From Lysobacter sp. (GTDB lineage: Bacteria; Pseudomonadota; Gammaproteobacteria; Xanthomonadales; Xanthomonadaceae): a DNA stretch of 64,000 nt. The stretch spans positions 62,001 through 126,000 of the forward strand of contig JAHCAU010000014.1 in NCBI GenBank assembly GCA_019634715.1, written 5' to 3'. The translations under genes and the position numbers were made by a program. Of this stretch, positions 1 to 9,632 are shown in pieces (within the stretch, counting starts at the first letter, position 1; each line of letters begins with the position of its first letter). The notes beneath the pieces are model-generated. The model was not told the origin of the DNA, did no database searches, and saw only the letters and a program-made list of their open reading frames with translations.

Positions 1-2070
1 CTGTTCCGCCGCGAACGCCAGTTCCTCGCCGAGCTGTCGCATCCGAACATCGCGCGCCTGATCGACGGCGGCCGCACCGACGAAGGCCATCTGTGGTTCG
101 CGATGGAATACATCGAAGGCCTGCCGATCGACCGCCATGCCGACACGCACCGCCTGGACGAGCGGCAGCGCGTCGAACTGATGCTGCCGGTGCTGCAGGC
201 CGTGGAATTCGCGCATGGCCGGCTGCTGATCCATCGCGACATCAAGCCCGGCAACGTGATGATCGATGCCGGCGGCCGCGCGAAATTGCTGGACTTCGGC
301 ATTGCCGGCCTCGCGCAGGAACGCGACCAGGCATCGGCGTTCACGCCCGAGTACGCCAGCCCCGAGCAGCGCGCGCTGGGGCCGGTCGGCACCGCGTCGG
401 ATGTCTGGCAGCTCGGCCGGCTGCTGCAGGCGGTGCTTGCCGCAGGCGCGGCGCAGCCACCCTCGCGCGACCTGCAGGCGATCATCGCCAAGGCCACCGC
501 CGACGCCCCCGGGCAGCGCTACGTCACCGCCACGGCGCTCAAGTACGACCTCGAGCGTTTCCTGGCCCGCAGGCCGGTACAGGCACGCCAGGGCGGCGTG
601 GCCTATCGATGGACGCGGCTCGCGCAGCGCCATCCGGTCGGCAGCCTCAGCGCCGGGCTGGTCACGCTGGGCGTGATCACGCTGGTCGCCGGTTTCCTCC
701 ACTACGCCGCGACCGAGCGCACGCGCCTGCGCCAGGCGCGCGACGAAACGCTGGCGGTGAACCGCTTCCTCAACGAGGACGTGCTCGGCGCCGGTGACCC
801 CTTCGTCGGCAGCGCGAAGGACACGCCGATCTCGGACATCCTGGAAGCGGCGCTGGACAAGGCCGAACGCCGTTTCGCCGACCACCCCGGCATCGCCGGC
901 CGCATCCAGACCACGATCGGCTACACGCTGATGAGCCGGGGCCATTACGCCTCGGCCGAAGACGCCTCGCGTCGCGCCAGCCGGCTGCTGCTGGCCAGCG
1001 ACGGCGAGAACGCCGAGAGTAGCGGCGAAGCGCGCCTGCTGCGCGCGATGCTCGACATGCAGATGGGCGATGCGCAGGCCGCGCAGTCGAAGCTCGAAGC
1101 GCTGCAGTCGCGTTTTCCCTACGACAAGCAAGCGCCGACGCTCCTGCAGTTCAGGATCCAGGGTTCGCTGGCGTGGAACGCGCTGCTGGGCAACGACGCC
1201 GACACCTGCGCGCGCATCTACATGCACATCCTCGCGCATGCGCGCGGCATCCCCGACAACGAACTGAGCGATGGCTACAACGGCCTGAGCCTGTGCCAGA
1301 GCAACCTGGCCCGCTTCGACGACGCCCTGCGCAGCGCGCGCCGCTCGGAAGCCTACAGCGTGCGCTTCAGCGGCGCGGACAGCGGCATCGCCTCGCTCTC
1401 GCGCGTGCGCGTGGCGACCGCGCTCAGCGGCCTCGGACGGCACGACGAAGCGACGCGCATGCTGCAGCGCGAAGTGGCCCACCTCGGCCGCCTGCTCGGC
1501 AGCGACCACGGCACCACGGTCACCTACGTGAACCTGCTCGGCTCGATGCACCTGTGCGCGAACGACAACGTCAACGCCGCGGCCTGGCTGGCGCGCGCCG
1601 TCGATGGCCGGCACCGGACCGTCGGCGCATCGCATGCCTGGACCACGGGCACCACGGCGCAATATGTCGTCGCGCTGATCCGCGCGGGGCAGCCCGACAC
1701 CGCCCGGCCGCTGGTCGATCAGCTGTCGGCCCTCGGTCCGGTGAACGACGATCCCAGCGCCCAGATATGGATCGACCGTGCGCTCGGCGAGTGGCACCTG
1801 CGACGTGGCGACCGCGAACAGGCCCTGGCCTACTACCGCAGCGCGCGCGAACTGGCGCTGGCCTCGAACCAGCGCATCCGCTCGAACCTGCATGCGATCG
1901 AAGCCGGCTACGGCCTGAGCCTGGCCCAGGCCGGACGCACGACGGAAGCGCTCGCTGCGTACGAACGCGCGATCGCCGCGATTCCCGACGCCAGCCGCTG
2001 CAACAGTCCGCTGACCGTCGATGCCGAACGTGATCGCCAGCGCCTGCTCGCGGCGGCACGACCGCGCTGA
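1..2070 (+). CDS. Serine/threonine protein kinase with C-terminal TPR region (5' partial)
   Basis: The reading frame is already open at base 1, so the start and the Gly-rich loop/VAIK lysine part of the kinase lie outside the window. Visible kinase motifs are the catalytic loop HRDIKPGN (Asp at about nt 238), DFG, and an activation segment ending TPEYASPEQ. The domain is followed near nt 640-705 by one hydrophobic membrane segment (GLVTLGVITLVAGFLHYAA). About 430 residues of alpha-helical TPR-like repeats come next and are predicted to lie on the far side of the membrane. Kinase-TM-TPR proteins are common in Xanthomonadales and are often cotranscribed with an ECF sigma factor, which would be upstream here. 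The substrate is unknown. The catalytic residues seen are intact, so the kinase is probably active. Confidence 0.9.
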   Translation: MFRRERQFLAELSHPNIARLIDGGRTDEGHLWFAMEYIEGLPIDRHADTHRLDERQRVELMLPVLQAVEFAHGRLLIHRDIKPGNVMIDAGGRAKLLDFGIAGLAQERDQASAFTPEYASPEQRALGPVGTASDVWQLGRLLQAVLAAGAAQPPSRDLQAIIAKATADAPGQRYVTATALKYDLERFLARRPVQARQGGVAYRWTRLAQRHPVGSLSAGLVTLGVITLVAGFLHYAATERTRLRQARDETLAVNRFLNEDVLGAGDPFVGSAKDTPISDILEAALDKAERRFADHPGIAGRIQTTIGYTLMSRGHYASAEDASRRASRLLLASDGENAESSGEARLLRAMLDMQMGDAQAAQSKLEALQSRFPYDKQAPTLLQFRIQGSLAWNALLGNDADTCARIYMHILAHARGIPDNELSDGYNGLSLCQSNLARFDDALRSARRSEAYSVRFSGADSGIASLSRVRVATALSGLGRHDEATRMLQREVAHLGRLLGSDHGTTVTYVNLLGSMHLCANDNVNAAAWLARAVDGRHRTVGASHAWTTGTTAQYVVALIRAGQPDTARPLVDQLSALGPVNDDPSAQIWIDRALGEWHLRRGDREQALAYYRSARELALASNQRIRSNLHAIEAGYGLSLAQAGRTTEALAAYERAIAAIPDASRCNSPLTVDAERDRQRLLAAARPR

Positions 2071-2180
2071 GTCCGCGGACCCAGACCTGCGCATGGAGGC
2101 CTGCGCATGTCCCAGGCGCTGAAGCAGGGAGTGGCGCCGCGACACGCGACACCGCTCCCGGCCCCCTCTTCAAAGCCCGC

Positions 2181-3764
2181 TTACATCGAAGTCGACGTGT
2201 AGGTCATGAAGATCACCCCGGGTGAATTGGGCGATGGCATGCCGGTGACCGTGGTGCCGTCGGTGGACAGCTTGATCCGGCCATCGGGGCGGTAGACCCA
2301 GCCCGCACGCCTGGCGCCCAGCGACACCATCTGGTCCTGCTCGCCCCAGCCGTTCACCAGCTCCCGGACCTCGGACTTCGCATTGCCGTTGGCGTCGATC
2401 TCCTGCACGAAATACTTCGTGGCCAGGCGCTGGGTCTGGTCCGGGCTTGGGCTGTCGAAGGAGGTGGTCACGTTGGCGCCCGATTTCATCATCTGGGCCC
2501 AGCCGAGCAGGTAGCGCGGCGTGCCGGCGCTGTCGTTGCCGAGCGAGACCAGCTGCGGGTAGGACAGGAAGTGCGTCGAGCTGCTCTTGATCCACAGCGT
2601 GGACAGCCGCGCGCCGGCACTGTTGAAGCGGACCAGCCCGATGCGCGAGCGCTCGGCAATGGACGGATTGGCCGAACCCGCCATGACGCCGATGAACTCG
2701 CCGTTGGCGGTGGGCAGGATGGAGGTGCTGCCGCCGTTGAAGCGCAGGGAGCTGGTCGTCGACTTGTAGATGCTGTGGGTCAGGCCCGCAGTCAAGCCCT
2801 CGACGCGCATGAAGATCCCGCCCCTGGTGTAGTCGCCTGCGGCGTTGTTCCAGTCGGTGGTGCAGAACGCGCCGAACTTGCCGGTGGTGCTCAATACCGG
2901 CCGATTGGCCAGCGTGTGGCCGTGCGCACATGCCCACTTCCAGCCGCGGCTCGTGTCGATGGAAGTGCTGGTGGGGACCGAGGCACGGGTGACCGCGATC
3001 ATGCTGTCGCCCTGGTGCTGCGTGCCGCCTGAATCCCTTCCGGTCGTCGATTTCAGAGCCACGCCATAGTGGCTGCCCGACATCACCAGATCGTGATGGC
3101 CGTATTCCCAGCTTCCGTTGCGGCCCGCCTGGTTGATGGCCTTGCTGACCACATAGCTGTTGTACCCCGTGAGGGCGTTGGTGGGCGCGGCAGGGCTTCC
3201 CTTCCACTCGAACAGCCACATCTGGTCGTCGTACGACTCCGCGGTAAGCCAGTCCCTCCAGCTGTTCCCCTCGACCGTGTTCGGCAGTGCCGCGACCAGA
3301 TCCCTGGTCGCACCGGTCGCGCCGGACGACCGGCGGCAGAGGGCCGCGACCGTCGAGCAACTCGCATCCGCGACGATGCCGGCCATGTCCTTGCAGACGG
3401 GAAACACCCGGGAAGTGAAGTTGCTCACCGCGCCGGTGCTGCTCACATCGCCGGAGATCAGCATGCCCTCATGGGCGCCGGCCGTGGTCGTGCTGGTCAG
3501 CGAAGCGTAGAACTTCCTGACCCCGCCGGTGGTGCAGGAGGTCGAATACATCCGGCGCGGAACCACCGCGCCGGGATGGTAGGACAGGATCCTGATCACC
3601 CAGGGGTACTCGCCTGCGGTCGTGCGCGAGTTCGGCAGCGTGTAGGTGCCCGAACTGGTGGTGCCGGCCGCAGGCAGGGTCTGGGCCAGGGCGGCAGGCG
3701 CGAGCAGTGCCAGGGTCAGGGCCGCCGCCAGGCGGATCGCCGGGGCGATGGTTGGTGCGTTCAT
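2181..3764 (-). CDS. Secreted protein of unknown function (527 aa)
   Basis: The start is placed at the ATG preceded by AAGGAAGG, about 6 nt upstream. A longer in-frame extension exists but lacks a signal peptide. The N-terminus MNAPTIAPAIRL followed by an Ala/Leu-rich core ending PAALAQ is a classical Sec signal peptide. The mature part is rich in Ser, Thr, Gly and Trp, and has several Cys pairs (for example STSCTT and ACAHGH). Its even spacing of short hydrophobic/polar strands suggests an all-beta extracellular protein. I see no catalytic motif and do not recognise the family. It converges with the kinase gene and diverges from the winged-helix/TPR regulator, which makes it a plausible target of that regulator (inference). 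Confidence 0.8.
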   Translation of the reverse strand: MNAPTIAPAIRLAAALTLALLAPAALAQTLPAAGTTSSGTYTLPNSRTTAGEYPWVIRILSYHPGAVVPRRMYSTSCTTGGVRKFYASLTSTTTAGAHEGMLISGDVSSTGAVSNFTSRVFPVCKDMAGIVADASCSTVAALCRRSSGATGATRDLVAALPNTVEGNSWRDWLTAESYDDQMWLFEWKGSPAAPTNALTGYNSYVVSKAINQAGRNGSWEYGHHDLVMSGSHYGVALKSTTGRDSGGTQHQGDSMIAVTRASVPTSTSIDTSRGWKWACAHGHTLANRPVLSTTGKFGAFCTTDWNNAAGDYTRGGIFMRVEGLTAGLTHSIYKSTTSSLRFNGGSTSILPTANGEFIGVMAGSANPSIAERSRIGLVRFNSAGARLSTLWIKSSSTHFLSYPQLVSLGNDSAGTPRYLLGWAQMMKSGANVTTSFDSPSPDQTQRLATKYFVQEIDANGNAKSEVRELVNGWGEQDQMVSLGARRAGWVYRPDGRIKLSTDGTTVTGMPSPNSPGVIFMTYTSTSM

Positions 3765-4193
3765 GTGGGCCTTCCTTGTGTGAGTGCGTATGCGCGGACG
3801 GACAGCCGGTGCCGAACCGGGGATGCGTCGGCAGTTCCGTGACCGGGCGTGCAATCCGTTCCCCCTGGCCATCCCCGGCCCTTGCGGGTGGATGGCAAGC
3901 GCCTTGCACATCGCACCGCCATCCCGGGCGCGAGATTGGCCGGCGTCGGCATCAAAGGGATCAAAGCGATCAGACGCGCATCACGACGTCATCACGGGAC
4001 GATCACGCCCCTTGTCGACGTTCCGTTTCCAGCTTGGTCTGTGCCGTTCTTGCCGCCCCCTCCCGGGGCGGACGGGTGCCATCCCGCAATGGCTCATGGC
4101 AGACTAGGTTCGAAGGATCGGAGGCTGCCAGACTGCTCGCTGCAGTCTTTTGCGCCGCTGCAGGAAGGTACTTTCACGGAAGACGATACGATC
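3765..4193. other. Divergent intergenic region between secreted-protein gene and winged-helix/TPR regulator
   Basis: This 429-bp gap must hold both divergent promoters. Open frames crossing it have no plausible start or domain. Around 3952-3978 there is a short direct repeat of ATCAAAG(G/C) and a neighbouring GATCA, a possible binding site for the adjacent regulator. No strong -35/-10 pair stands out. Confidence 0.4.
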
Positions 4194-6269
4194 ATGCGAT
4201 ACCGATGGGACGACTTCAGCCTGGATCGCGATGCGATGCTCCTGATCCACCAAGGACGCCAGCTGGATGTGTCCCGAAAGACGCTCGAATGCATCCATCA
4301 TCTCATCGCCAATCGCCATCGCGTCGTCGGTTACGACGAGTTGATCCGCACGCTCTGGGGGCACGACAACGTCACCAATCACCAGTTGTCGCAGGTGATC
4401 CTGTCGGCGAGGCGTGTGGTCGGCGACGACGGCCATGCGCAACGACTGATCCGGACCGCCCCCGGACTCGGCTATCGCTGGGTCGGCCCGATCAGCGAAG
4501 GCGACGCCCCGTCACTCCACGCGCCCGTATCGCCCATCGCAACGACCTCGGCGATCTCCCCGGACCTTGCAGCCACGGTGCGCGGCAACGGCACGCCGAC
4601 CTCGACGCCCGAGCACCCGGCACCGGAGGCATCGACGGCATCCGGCACGGCCACCGATGACCCGCCAGCGGGCGCAGGCAGAAGACGCGCTCCGCGCTGG
4701 CTGGGCTGGGTCGCGACCTCCGTGCTCGGCCTTTCCGCCGCCGCCATGTACGGAACGATACGCGGCACCCCCTCCGCCCCGACGGCACCGCCGGAGGCGA
4801 CCACCAGGGCGGACCCGGTCACCGCGCTCCACGCTGCGCTCGATGCCGGCAGATACGAGGATGTCCGCGAAGGGCTGGCGCAGTTGCCTCCGGGCATCGC
4901 GAACAGCCCGCAGGCCAGGCTGCTGGAAATCAGGCTGGACCTGGCACGCGGCAGGACAGGGCTCGCGCTGCAGAAACTCGAAAGACAGCAGGCGCGCGCC
5001 GATGCCGCGCAGGACCCGCTGTGGCAGGCCCGGGTCATGACGCTCAAGAGCATGATCTACGCGAAAGACGGCAATCCTGCAGTGGAAATCACCGCCATGG
5101 CGCAGTCGGCGATGGCGCTGCTGGAATCCATGGGCGATGACGCGCCCGCCGAGGATGTCAGCGCTGCGGTCTTCGGCCGCGGCGTCGGATTGATGCGGGA
5201 AGGACGATCCGACGAAGCCATGCGCGATTTCGTCAGGGCGAAAGACATCCGCATCGCGATCGGCGACCTGGACGGCGCTGCCCAGGTGCGCGGCAATCTT
5301 GCCCGGGCCTGGATGCGGACCGGGCGCATGCGCGAAGCGCTCGATGAGTTGCAGGCCATGCTCGACACGGCCAGGAGCTCCAGGGATGCGATCTCCCAGA
5401 TCTACACGCTCAATACGGTCTCTCGCATCCAGGTCGAACTGCTGCGCTGGGACGACGCGCTGTCCGCGAATGCCGAAGCCCTGCGTCTGCTGCGACACGC
5501 CCCCGAATCGGACCGCCGCCGACGCGCGCTGATGTTGCGCGCATTCATCCTGAGCGAAAAGGGTCGGCTGCACGAGGCCGCCGCGCAGTTGGAAGAAGCC
5601 AGGCAACTGGAAAGCGGCGACGACACCGGCAGCCCATCGATCGAAGCCATGCACCACCTCGCATCCGGCGATCCCGCCGGTGCGATCGCACGGCTGCAGC
5701 AAGGTTTCGGCACGAAACCCTACACCTACGATTTCAACCCGATGCTGGAGGACACCGAAGGTCCGCTGCTGCTCTGGATGCTCGCGGCCCGCGATCTGAC
5801 CGCGCTGGGCAAGCCGGTTCCGGAGCTGCCCGCAGCGCAGAGGGTCATGATCCTGAGTCCGAAGACCGCCACCGGTCGCATCGCGCGCGGGCGCTGGCTG
5901 TGGTCGCAAGGCGATACCAAGGCCGCCGAAGCGGATTTCAGGCTGGCGCTGCAGGAGACGCGACGCATGGGCCACGCCTATCGCATGACGCTGGCCGGAG
6001 AGGCGCTGATCGAATTGTTGTTGCAGCGCGGCGATGCGCGCGGCGCCCGGATCGTGCTGGGGGATGTGCGCGCCCATCAACCGACCTACGTCGACCGCGA
6101 CTACCGCAGCAGCCTGATGGACCTGCGCGTGGCGCTCGCACTCGACGACCCGGCACGGATACGGGCGGCCTATGCGCGGGTACGGGCGCTGGCCGGCGAA
6201 CGCGCGCTGCCTGCGGATGTGGTGCGACAGGATGCAGATTCCACCGTGAAAAAGAGTCCCTCTCCATGA
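4194..6269 (+). CDS. CadC-like winged-helix transmembrane regulator with TPR sensor domain (691 aa)
   Basis: Residues 1-100 form an OmpR/PhoB-type winged helix: strand motif YRWDDFSLD, recognition-helix region TNHQLSQVILSARRVVGDD, and the wing ending APGLGYRWVG. A Pro/Thr-rich linker leads to one membrane helix (WLGWVATSVLGLSAAAMYG, about residue 180). The remaining ~490 residues are helical TPR-like repeats in the periplasm. There is no receiver domain, so it is a one-component, membrane-bound ToxR/CadC-type regulator. The ATG at 4194 was chosen because it begins the domain exactly and has GGAAG about 11 nt upstream. The open frame extends 345 nt further upstream, but that part looks non-coding. 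The gene next to it on the other strand is the likeliest target. Confidence 0.85.
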   Translation: MRYRWDDFSLDRDAMLLIHQGRQLDVSRKTLECIHHLIANRHRVVGYDELIRTLWGHDNVTNHQLSQVILSARRVVGDDGHAQRLIRTAPGLGYRWVGPISEGDAPSLHAPVSPIATTSAISPDLAATVRGNGTPTSTPEHPAPEASTASGTATDDPPAGAGRRRAPRWLGWVATSVLGLSAAAMYGTIRGTPSAPTAPPEATTRADPVTALHAALDAGRYEDVREGLAQLPPGIANSPQARLLEIRLDLARGRTGLALQKLERQQARADAAQDPLWQARVMTLKSMIYAKDGNPAVEITAMAQSAMALLESMGDDAPAEDVSAAVFGRGVGLMREGRSDEAMRDFVRAKDIRIAIGDLDGAAQVRGNLARAWMRTGRMREALDELQAMLDTARSSRDAISQIYTLNTVSRIQVELLRWDDALSANAEALRLLRHAPESDRRRRALMLRAFILSEKGRLHEAAAQLEEARQLESGDDTGSPSIEAMHHLASGDPAGAIARLQQGFGTKPYTYDFNPMLEDTEGPLLLWMLAARDLTALGKPVPELPAAQRVMILSPKTATGRIARGRWLWSQGDTKAAEADFRLALQETRRMGHAYRMTLAGEALIELLLQRGDARGARIVLGDVRAHQPTYVDRDYRSSLMDLRVALALDDPARIRAAYARVRALAGERALPADVVRQDADSTVKKSPSP

Positions 6270-6377
6270 AACACAGCGCTTTTTGCAAAGCGGGTGTGTT
6301 CACACCTTGGCGCGCGAACCTGAGTCCGTTTTTTGCACTGCGCCGCGTCGCCTGCCTTAATATGTAGCAGGCCAGTT
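6270..6377. other. Convergent intergenic region with weak hairpins
   Basis: Between the convergent TPR regulator and ABC exporter genes. There is an imperfect stem around 6269-6302 (ACACAGCGCTTT against AAAGCGGGTGTGT) and a GCCTGC/GCAGGC stem at 6350-6372 followed by a short T-rich stretch. They could terminate transcription, but neither is a textbook terminator. Confidence 0.3.
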
Positions 6378-8552
6378 TTACAGTTCCACCACGCGGTCAC
6401 CGAACTGGATGGTCTGGGGCCGATGGGCGATGTAAATGCGGTGCAGGTCTAGTTCCGACAAATTGCGGTTGATCTGGAGTTCCGTATTCACGTCGAGATC
6501 ACTGGTGGATTCGTCCAATAGGAGAATCCGCGGCTTGCGGTACAACGCCCGTGCGATGAGTATGCGTTGCTTCTGACCCGCCGACAGCGTCGACCCCATG
6601 TCACCGATCGGCGTATGGTAGCCCATGGTCATCTGTCCGATGTCCTCGTGCAGACAGGCGATGACGGCGCATTCCTCCACCCGAGCCTGATCGAGTTCCG
6701 GATCGAAGAACGCGATGTTTTCGCGAATCGAACCCGCAAAGAGAGCGTCGTCTTGGAACACGCAGGAAATCTCGCTCCTGAGCTCGTCGACCGGGATCGT
6801 CCCTATCGGTTTGCCGTTGATCAGGATCTGCCCGGACTCCGACCGGTAGACGCCCAGGATCAACTTGAAGATCGTGGTCTTGCCGATACCCGTGCGCCCG
6901 GTGATCACCGTGCACCTGGAGCCGGCGCTGGAGAAGCTGAGGTCGCTCAGAATGTAGCGTCCGAATTCCGAGTACCTGAAGGACACGCCGTCGAACTCCA
7001 CCGAGGGCGGGTCGCCGCCGCCGGGCGGATGCAGGACGGGCAGGGACGATTCCGGCTGGGCGCCGTCTCCCGTGGGTTCGAGGTAGTTGAGCTGTTCCGG
7101 CGGCGTCAGCACGATGTCGGAAAGACGCTCGAAATGCAGGCGCAGCATCTTGAAGCGGAAGTACAGCTGCACCAGACCGCCGGTGCCGGACATGAACTGG
7201 TCCTGGTAGCTGAGGTAGGCGAACAGCATGCCGATCGTGAACTTGCCCTCGGCGATCATCGTGGCTGCGAGGAAGATCGCCAGCAGGCGCTGTCCGCCGG
7301 AGATGAGCGAGCCGGTGGTGTCGATCGCGATCCCCATCCACTGCTGCCGGACCTTGACGTTGATCGCCTCGATGGTGAGGTTCTGCCAGCTCATGCGGCG
7401 CTGGTCGACCAGCCCGGCCAGCTTCAGCGGGCGGATGCCGCGGATGCTTTCGAGGAAATTCGAGGATACGCGCGCATCCGCGACCAGCGCCTCGTTGCCG
7501 ATCCGCTTCATCGTCTCGAACGTGGCCAGTTGCAGCAGCACCAGTGCGACCAGTGCGCCGATCGCGGTCATCGCCAGCAGCGGACTGTACATCCAGATCA
7601 TCACCAGGGTGGCGATTCCGACCAGACCATCGAGAATGCCCTCGATCACACCCGTGGTGACGGTCTGCTGGATCGACGACACCGAGCCGAAGCGCGACAT
7701 GACGTCGCCCAGATGGCGGCGCTCGAAGAAATCCACCGGCAGATGCAGCAGGTGGGTCAGGATGCGCGAGGACCACTGGAAGCCGACGTTCACGCTCAGA
7801 TACATCACCATCCACGAACGGATCGCGCCGACCGTGAGGCTGACGATCATCAGCAGCCCCATGCCGGCGACGACGGTGAGGATCAGATTGCGATCGCCGG
7901 AGGCCAGGCCATTGTCGATCAACCACTGCATCACCGCGGGCGAGATCAGGCTCACCACTTCCAGCAACAGGGCCAGGCACAGGATATGGGTCAGCGCCGA
8001 ACCCAGGCCTTGGGTTCGCCCGATGATCGAACGCAGGGTCGGCGTCTTGCGCTCGTCGCGGGTCTCGAACTGCTGGTTGGGCTGGAACTCGACAGCAAAA
8101 CCGGTGAACTTGGCGGAGGCCTCCGCATAGGTCAGCTTGACCACGCCGAGCTGCGGGTCGTGGACGACGATCTTGCGTCGGCCGGCCTTCTTGAGCACCA
8201 CGAAGTGATTCAGACCCCAGTGCAGGACGCACGGCGTGCGCAGATGCCTGAGCGACGCCAGCTCGGCGCGGACCGTCTGGGCCGACAGCCCGAGGCGAGC
8301 GGCCTGGGTCATCAGCTGCTTCAGCGTCAGTCCGTCCGGGGTCATGCCCAGCCGAGCGCGGAGGTCCGCGAGATCGGTGCGACGGCCGTGGTAGCCGCTG
8401 ATCATCGCAAGGCAGGCCAGTCCGCATTCGGCGATTTCGGTCTGCAGGACGAGCGGAAGCCTGCTCAGCGCCCGCCAGGGCGTGAAGTTGATGCGTCCGG
8501 GTGCGATTGCGTCGGCGGACATGGTCGGATGGGACTGCATCGTCTGCCTCAT
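6378..8552 (-). CDS. Bacteriocin-type ABC exporter with N-terminal C39 peptidase (724 aa)
   Basis: A three-domain peptidase-containing ABC transporter. The C39 protease has oxyanion Gln37 and catalytic Cys43 in QTEIAECGLAC, His116 in WGLNHFVVL and Asp132 in VVHDPQLG, so all catalytic residues are present. The membrane domain covers roughly residues 190-470. The ATPase has Walker A GRTGIGKTT (552-560), signature LSAGQKQR (656-), Walker B ILLLDE (676-681) and H-loop His710, again complete. Such proteins cut substrates after a Gly-Gly leader and export the rest across the inner membrane. The double-glycine peptide encoded at 10635-11003 in the same direction is the obvious substrate. An ATG at 8540 has a better ribosome site (GAGG at 6 nt) and may be the true start; the proteins differ by four residues. 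Confidence 0.95.
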   Translation of the reverse strand: MRQTMQSHPTMSADAIAPGRINFTPWRALSRLPLVLQTEIAECGLACLAMISGYHGRRTDLADLRARLGMTPDGLTLKQLMTQAARLGLSAQTVRAELASLRHLRTPCVLHWGLNHFVVLKKAGRRKIVVHDPQLGVVKLTYAEASAKFTGFAVEFQPNQQFETRDERKTPTLRSIIGRTQGLGSALTHILCLALLLEVVSLISPAVMQWLIDNGLASGDRNLILTVVAGMGLLMIVSLTVGAIRSWMVMYLSVNVGFQWSSRILTHLLHLPVDFFERRHLGDVMSRFGSVSSIQQTVTTGVIEGILDGLVGIATLVMIWMYSPLLAMTAIGALVALVLLQLATFETMKRIGNEALVADARVSSNFLESIRGIRPLKLAGLVDQRRMSWQNLTIEAINVKVRQQWMGIAIDTTGSLISGGQRLLAIFLAATMIAEGKFTIGMLFAYLSYQDQFMSGTGGLVQLYFRFKMLRLHFERLSDIVLTPPEQLNYLEPTGDGAQPESSLPVLHPPGGGDPPSVEFDGVSFRYSEFGRYILSDLSFSSAGSRCTVITGRTGIGKTTIFKLILGVYRSESGQILINGKPIGTIPVDELRSEISCVFQDDALFAGSIRENIAFFDPELDQARVEECAVIACLHEDIGQMTMGYHTPIGDMGSTLSAGQKQRILIARALYRKPRILLLDESTSDLDVNTELQINRNLSELDLHRIYIAHRPQTIQFGDRVVEL

Positions 8553-8624
8553 CGGGTGTCGGTGGAGAAAGGGGTGTCACATCGCGGATCGCGCGTCGCA
8601 GCTCGTCCGCATCGCCGGCGGCGT

Positions 8625-8637
8625 GGGGGGGGGGGGG
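8625..8637. repeat. 13-bp poly-G tract (poly-C on the coding strand)
   Basis: Thirteen consecutive G residues begin one base beyond the stop codon of the membrane fusion protein gene, in the 86-bp gap before the ABC exporter gene. Long homopolymers are slippage-prone. Here it lies outside coding sequence, so any effect would be on mRNA structure or ABC translation. A sequencing length error is also possible. Confidence 0.9.
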
Positions 8638-8638
8638 C

Positions 8639-9505
8639 TCAGGCGCCGAATAGGATCCGCATCGGATCGAGCATCCACTCGTAGAGGCGCCGCCTGGCGA
8701 TCGGAATCCTGACTTCCGCGGTCTGTCCCAGCAACTGTTGCCGTGCGAGCGCAGGGGTCGACGCGGACGGATCGATTTCGATCACCGCGCGATAGTTCAG
8801 GCCGGAAGCAAGGCCGCGTTCGTCCGAGACGGAACCCAGCGGACCGACCGAGATCTTCTCCAGACGGCCAACGACCTTGCCTTTGGCGAGTTTCTTCAGG
8901 CCCGTCAGCTGTAATTGCACCCGGGCGCCGGTGCGCACCTGCGCCTTCACCGTGGGCGAAACCGCCGTGATCGCGACCAGCGGTTCATCGGGCGCGATCA
9001 CGAACAGCGCTTCGCCCAACGAGACGCGCTCTCCCGGAGTCCGGGTCATGGAGTACAGGGTGCCATCCATCGGTGCAGTGATCTGTTCGATCGTGCCATC
9101 GCGGGTGTCCGCCCCTTTCGCGCCATTTTCGTCACCCGCTTCACTTCGCATGCTCAGCACGACGGTACCGCGCTTCACGGTCTGGCCTTCCGCAGCATGC
9201 ACTTCGATGATCGTCCCGCTCACGGGCGAAGCCAAGCTGGAAACGCCGGACCTCGGCAGAATCAAGGCCTGCGTCGTCTCCGTGACCGTGTAGCTGCCGA
9301 AGTACAGCAAGGCCCCGGTGAGCGCCAACAGTACGCTCGCCGCGATCGAATACACCCGGAACGACACCGGCACGGCCAGACTGGTCTTGCCCAGCCAGGG
9401 GTTCGCCTTCGACATGAGCACTTCTTGCCGGAACAAGCCGCGCCCCATCCCGCGGTTCGTCTCGTTGCTGCCGCCCGCAGGAGTCAACGGATCAGGCACG
9501 GACAC
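8639..9505 (-). CDS. HlyD-family membrane fusion protein (288 aa)
   Basis: The GTG start has AAGGAG 7 nt upstream. A cytoplasmic N-terminus is followed by one membrane helix at about residues 51-70 and a periplasmic part with the biotinyl-lipoyl-like half-motif SPVSGTIIEVHAAEGQTVKRG and its matching half APMDGTLYSMTRTPGERVSLG. The beta-barrel region includes TVKAQVRTGARVQLQLTG. At 288 residues it is short for the family. The two lipoyl halves are separated by only ~30 residues, so the long coiled-coil hairpin that normally docks TolC is largely missing. It should bridge the C39 ABC exporter encoded immediately downstream to an outer-membrane channel encoded elsewhere. Confidence 0.9.
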   Translation of the reverse strand: MSVPDPLTPAGGSNETNRGMGRGLFRQEVLMSKANPWLGKTSLAVPVSFRVYSIAASVLLALTGALLYFGSYTVTETTQALILPRSGVSSLASPVSGTIIEVHAAEGQTVKRGTVVLSMRSEAGDENGAKGADTRDGTIEQITAPMDGTLYSMTRTPGERVSLGEALFVIAPDEPLVAITAVSPTVKAQVRTGARVQLQLTGLKKLAKGKVVGRLEKISVGPLGSVSDERGLASGLNYRAVIEIDPSASTPALARQQLLGQTAEVRIPIARRRLYEWMLDPMRILFGA

Positions 9506-9632
9506 AGCGACTCTCCTTCATGGAATCTCCTTCCGGTGCGGACCCGACACCGCCCCCGGCGCGAGCGCAAATCGCGGCGACTGCATGGCGCGTAGCCGAG
9601 CCCGCACTGTTTCGAACGTGGCCCACTGTCCG

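Noticed and set aside
3849..4193. N-terminal extension of the winged-helix regulator
   Set aside because: In frame but without ribosome site or domain; the winged helix begins exactly at the ATG at 4194.
6567..8684. A 705-codon plus-strand open frame opposite the ABC exporter
   Set aside because: Shadow frame; all catalytic motifs are on the minus strand.
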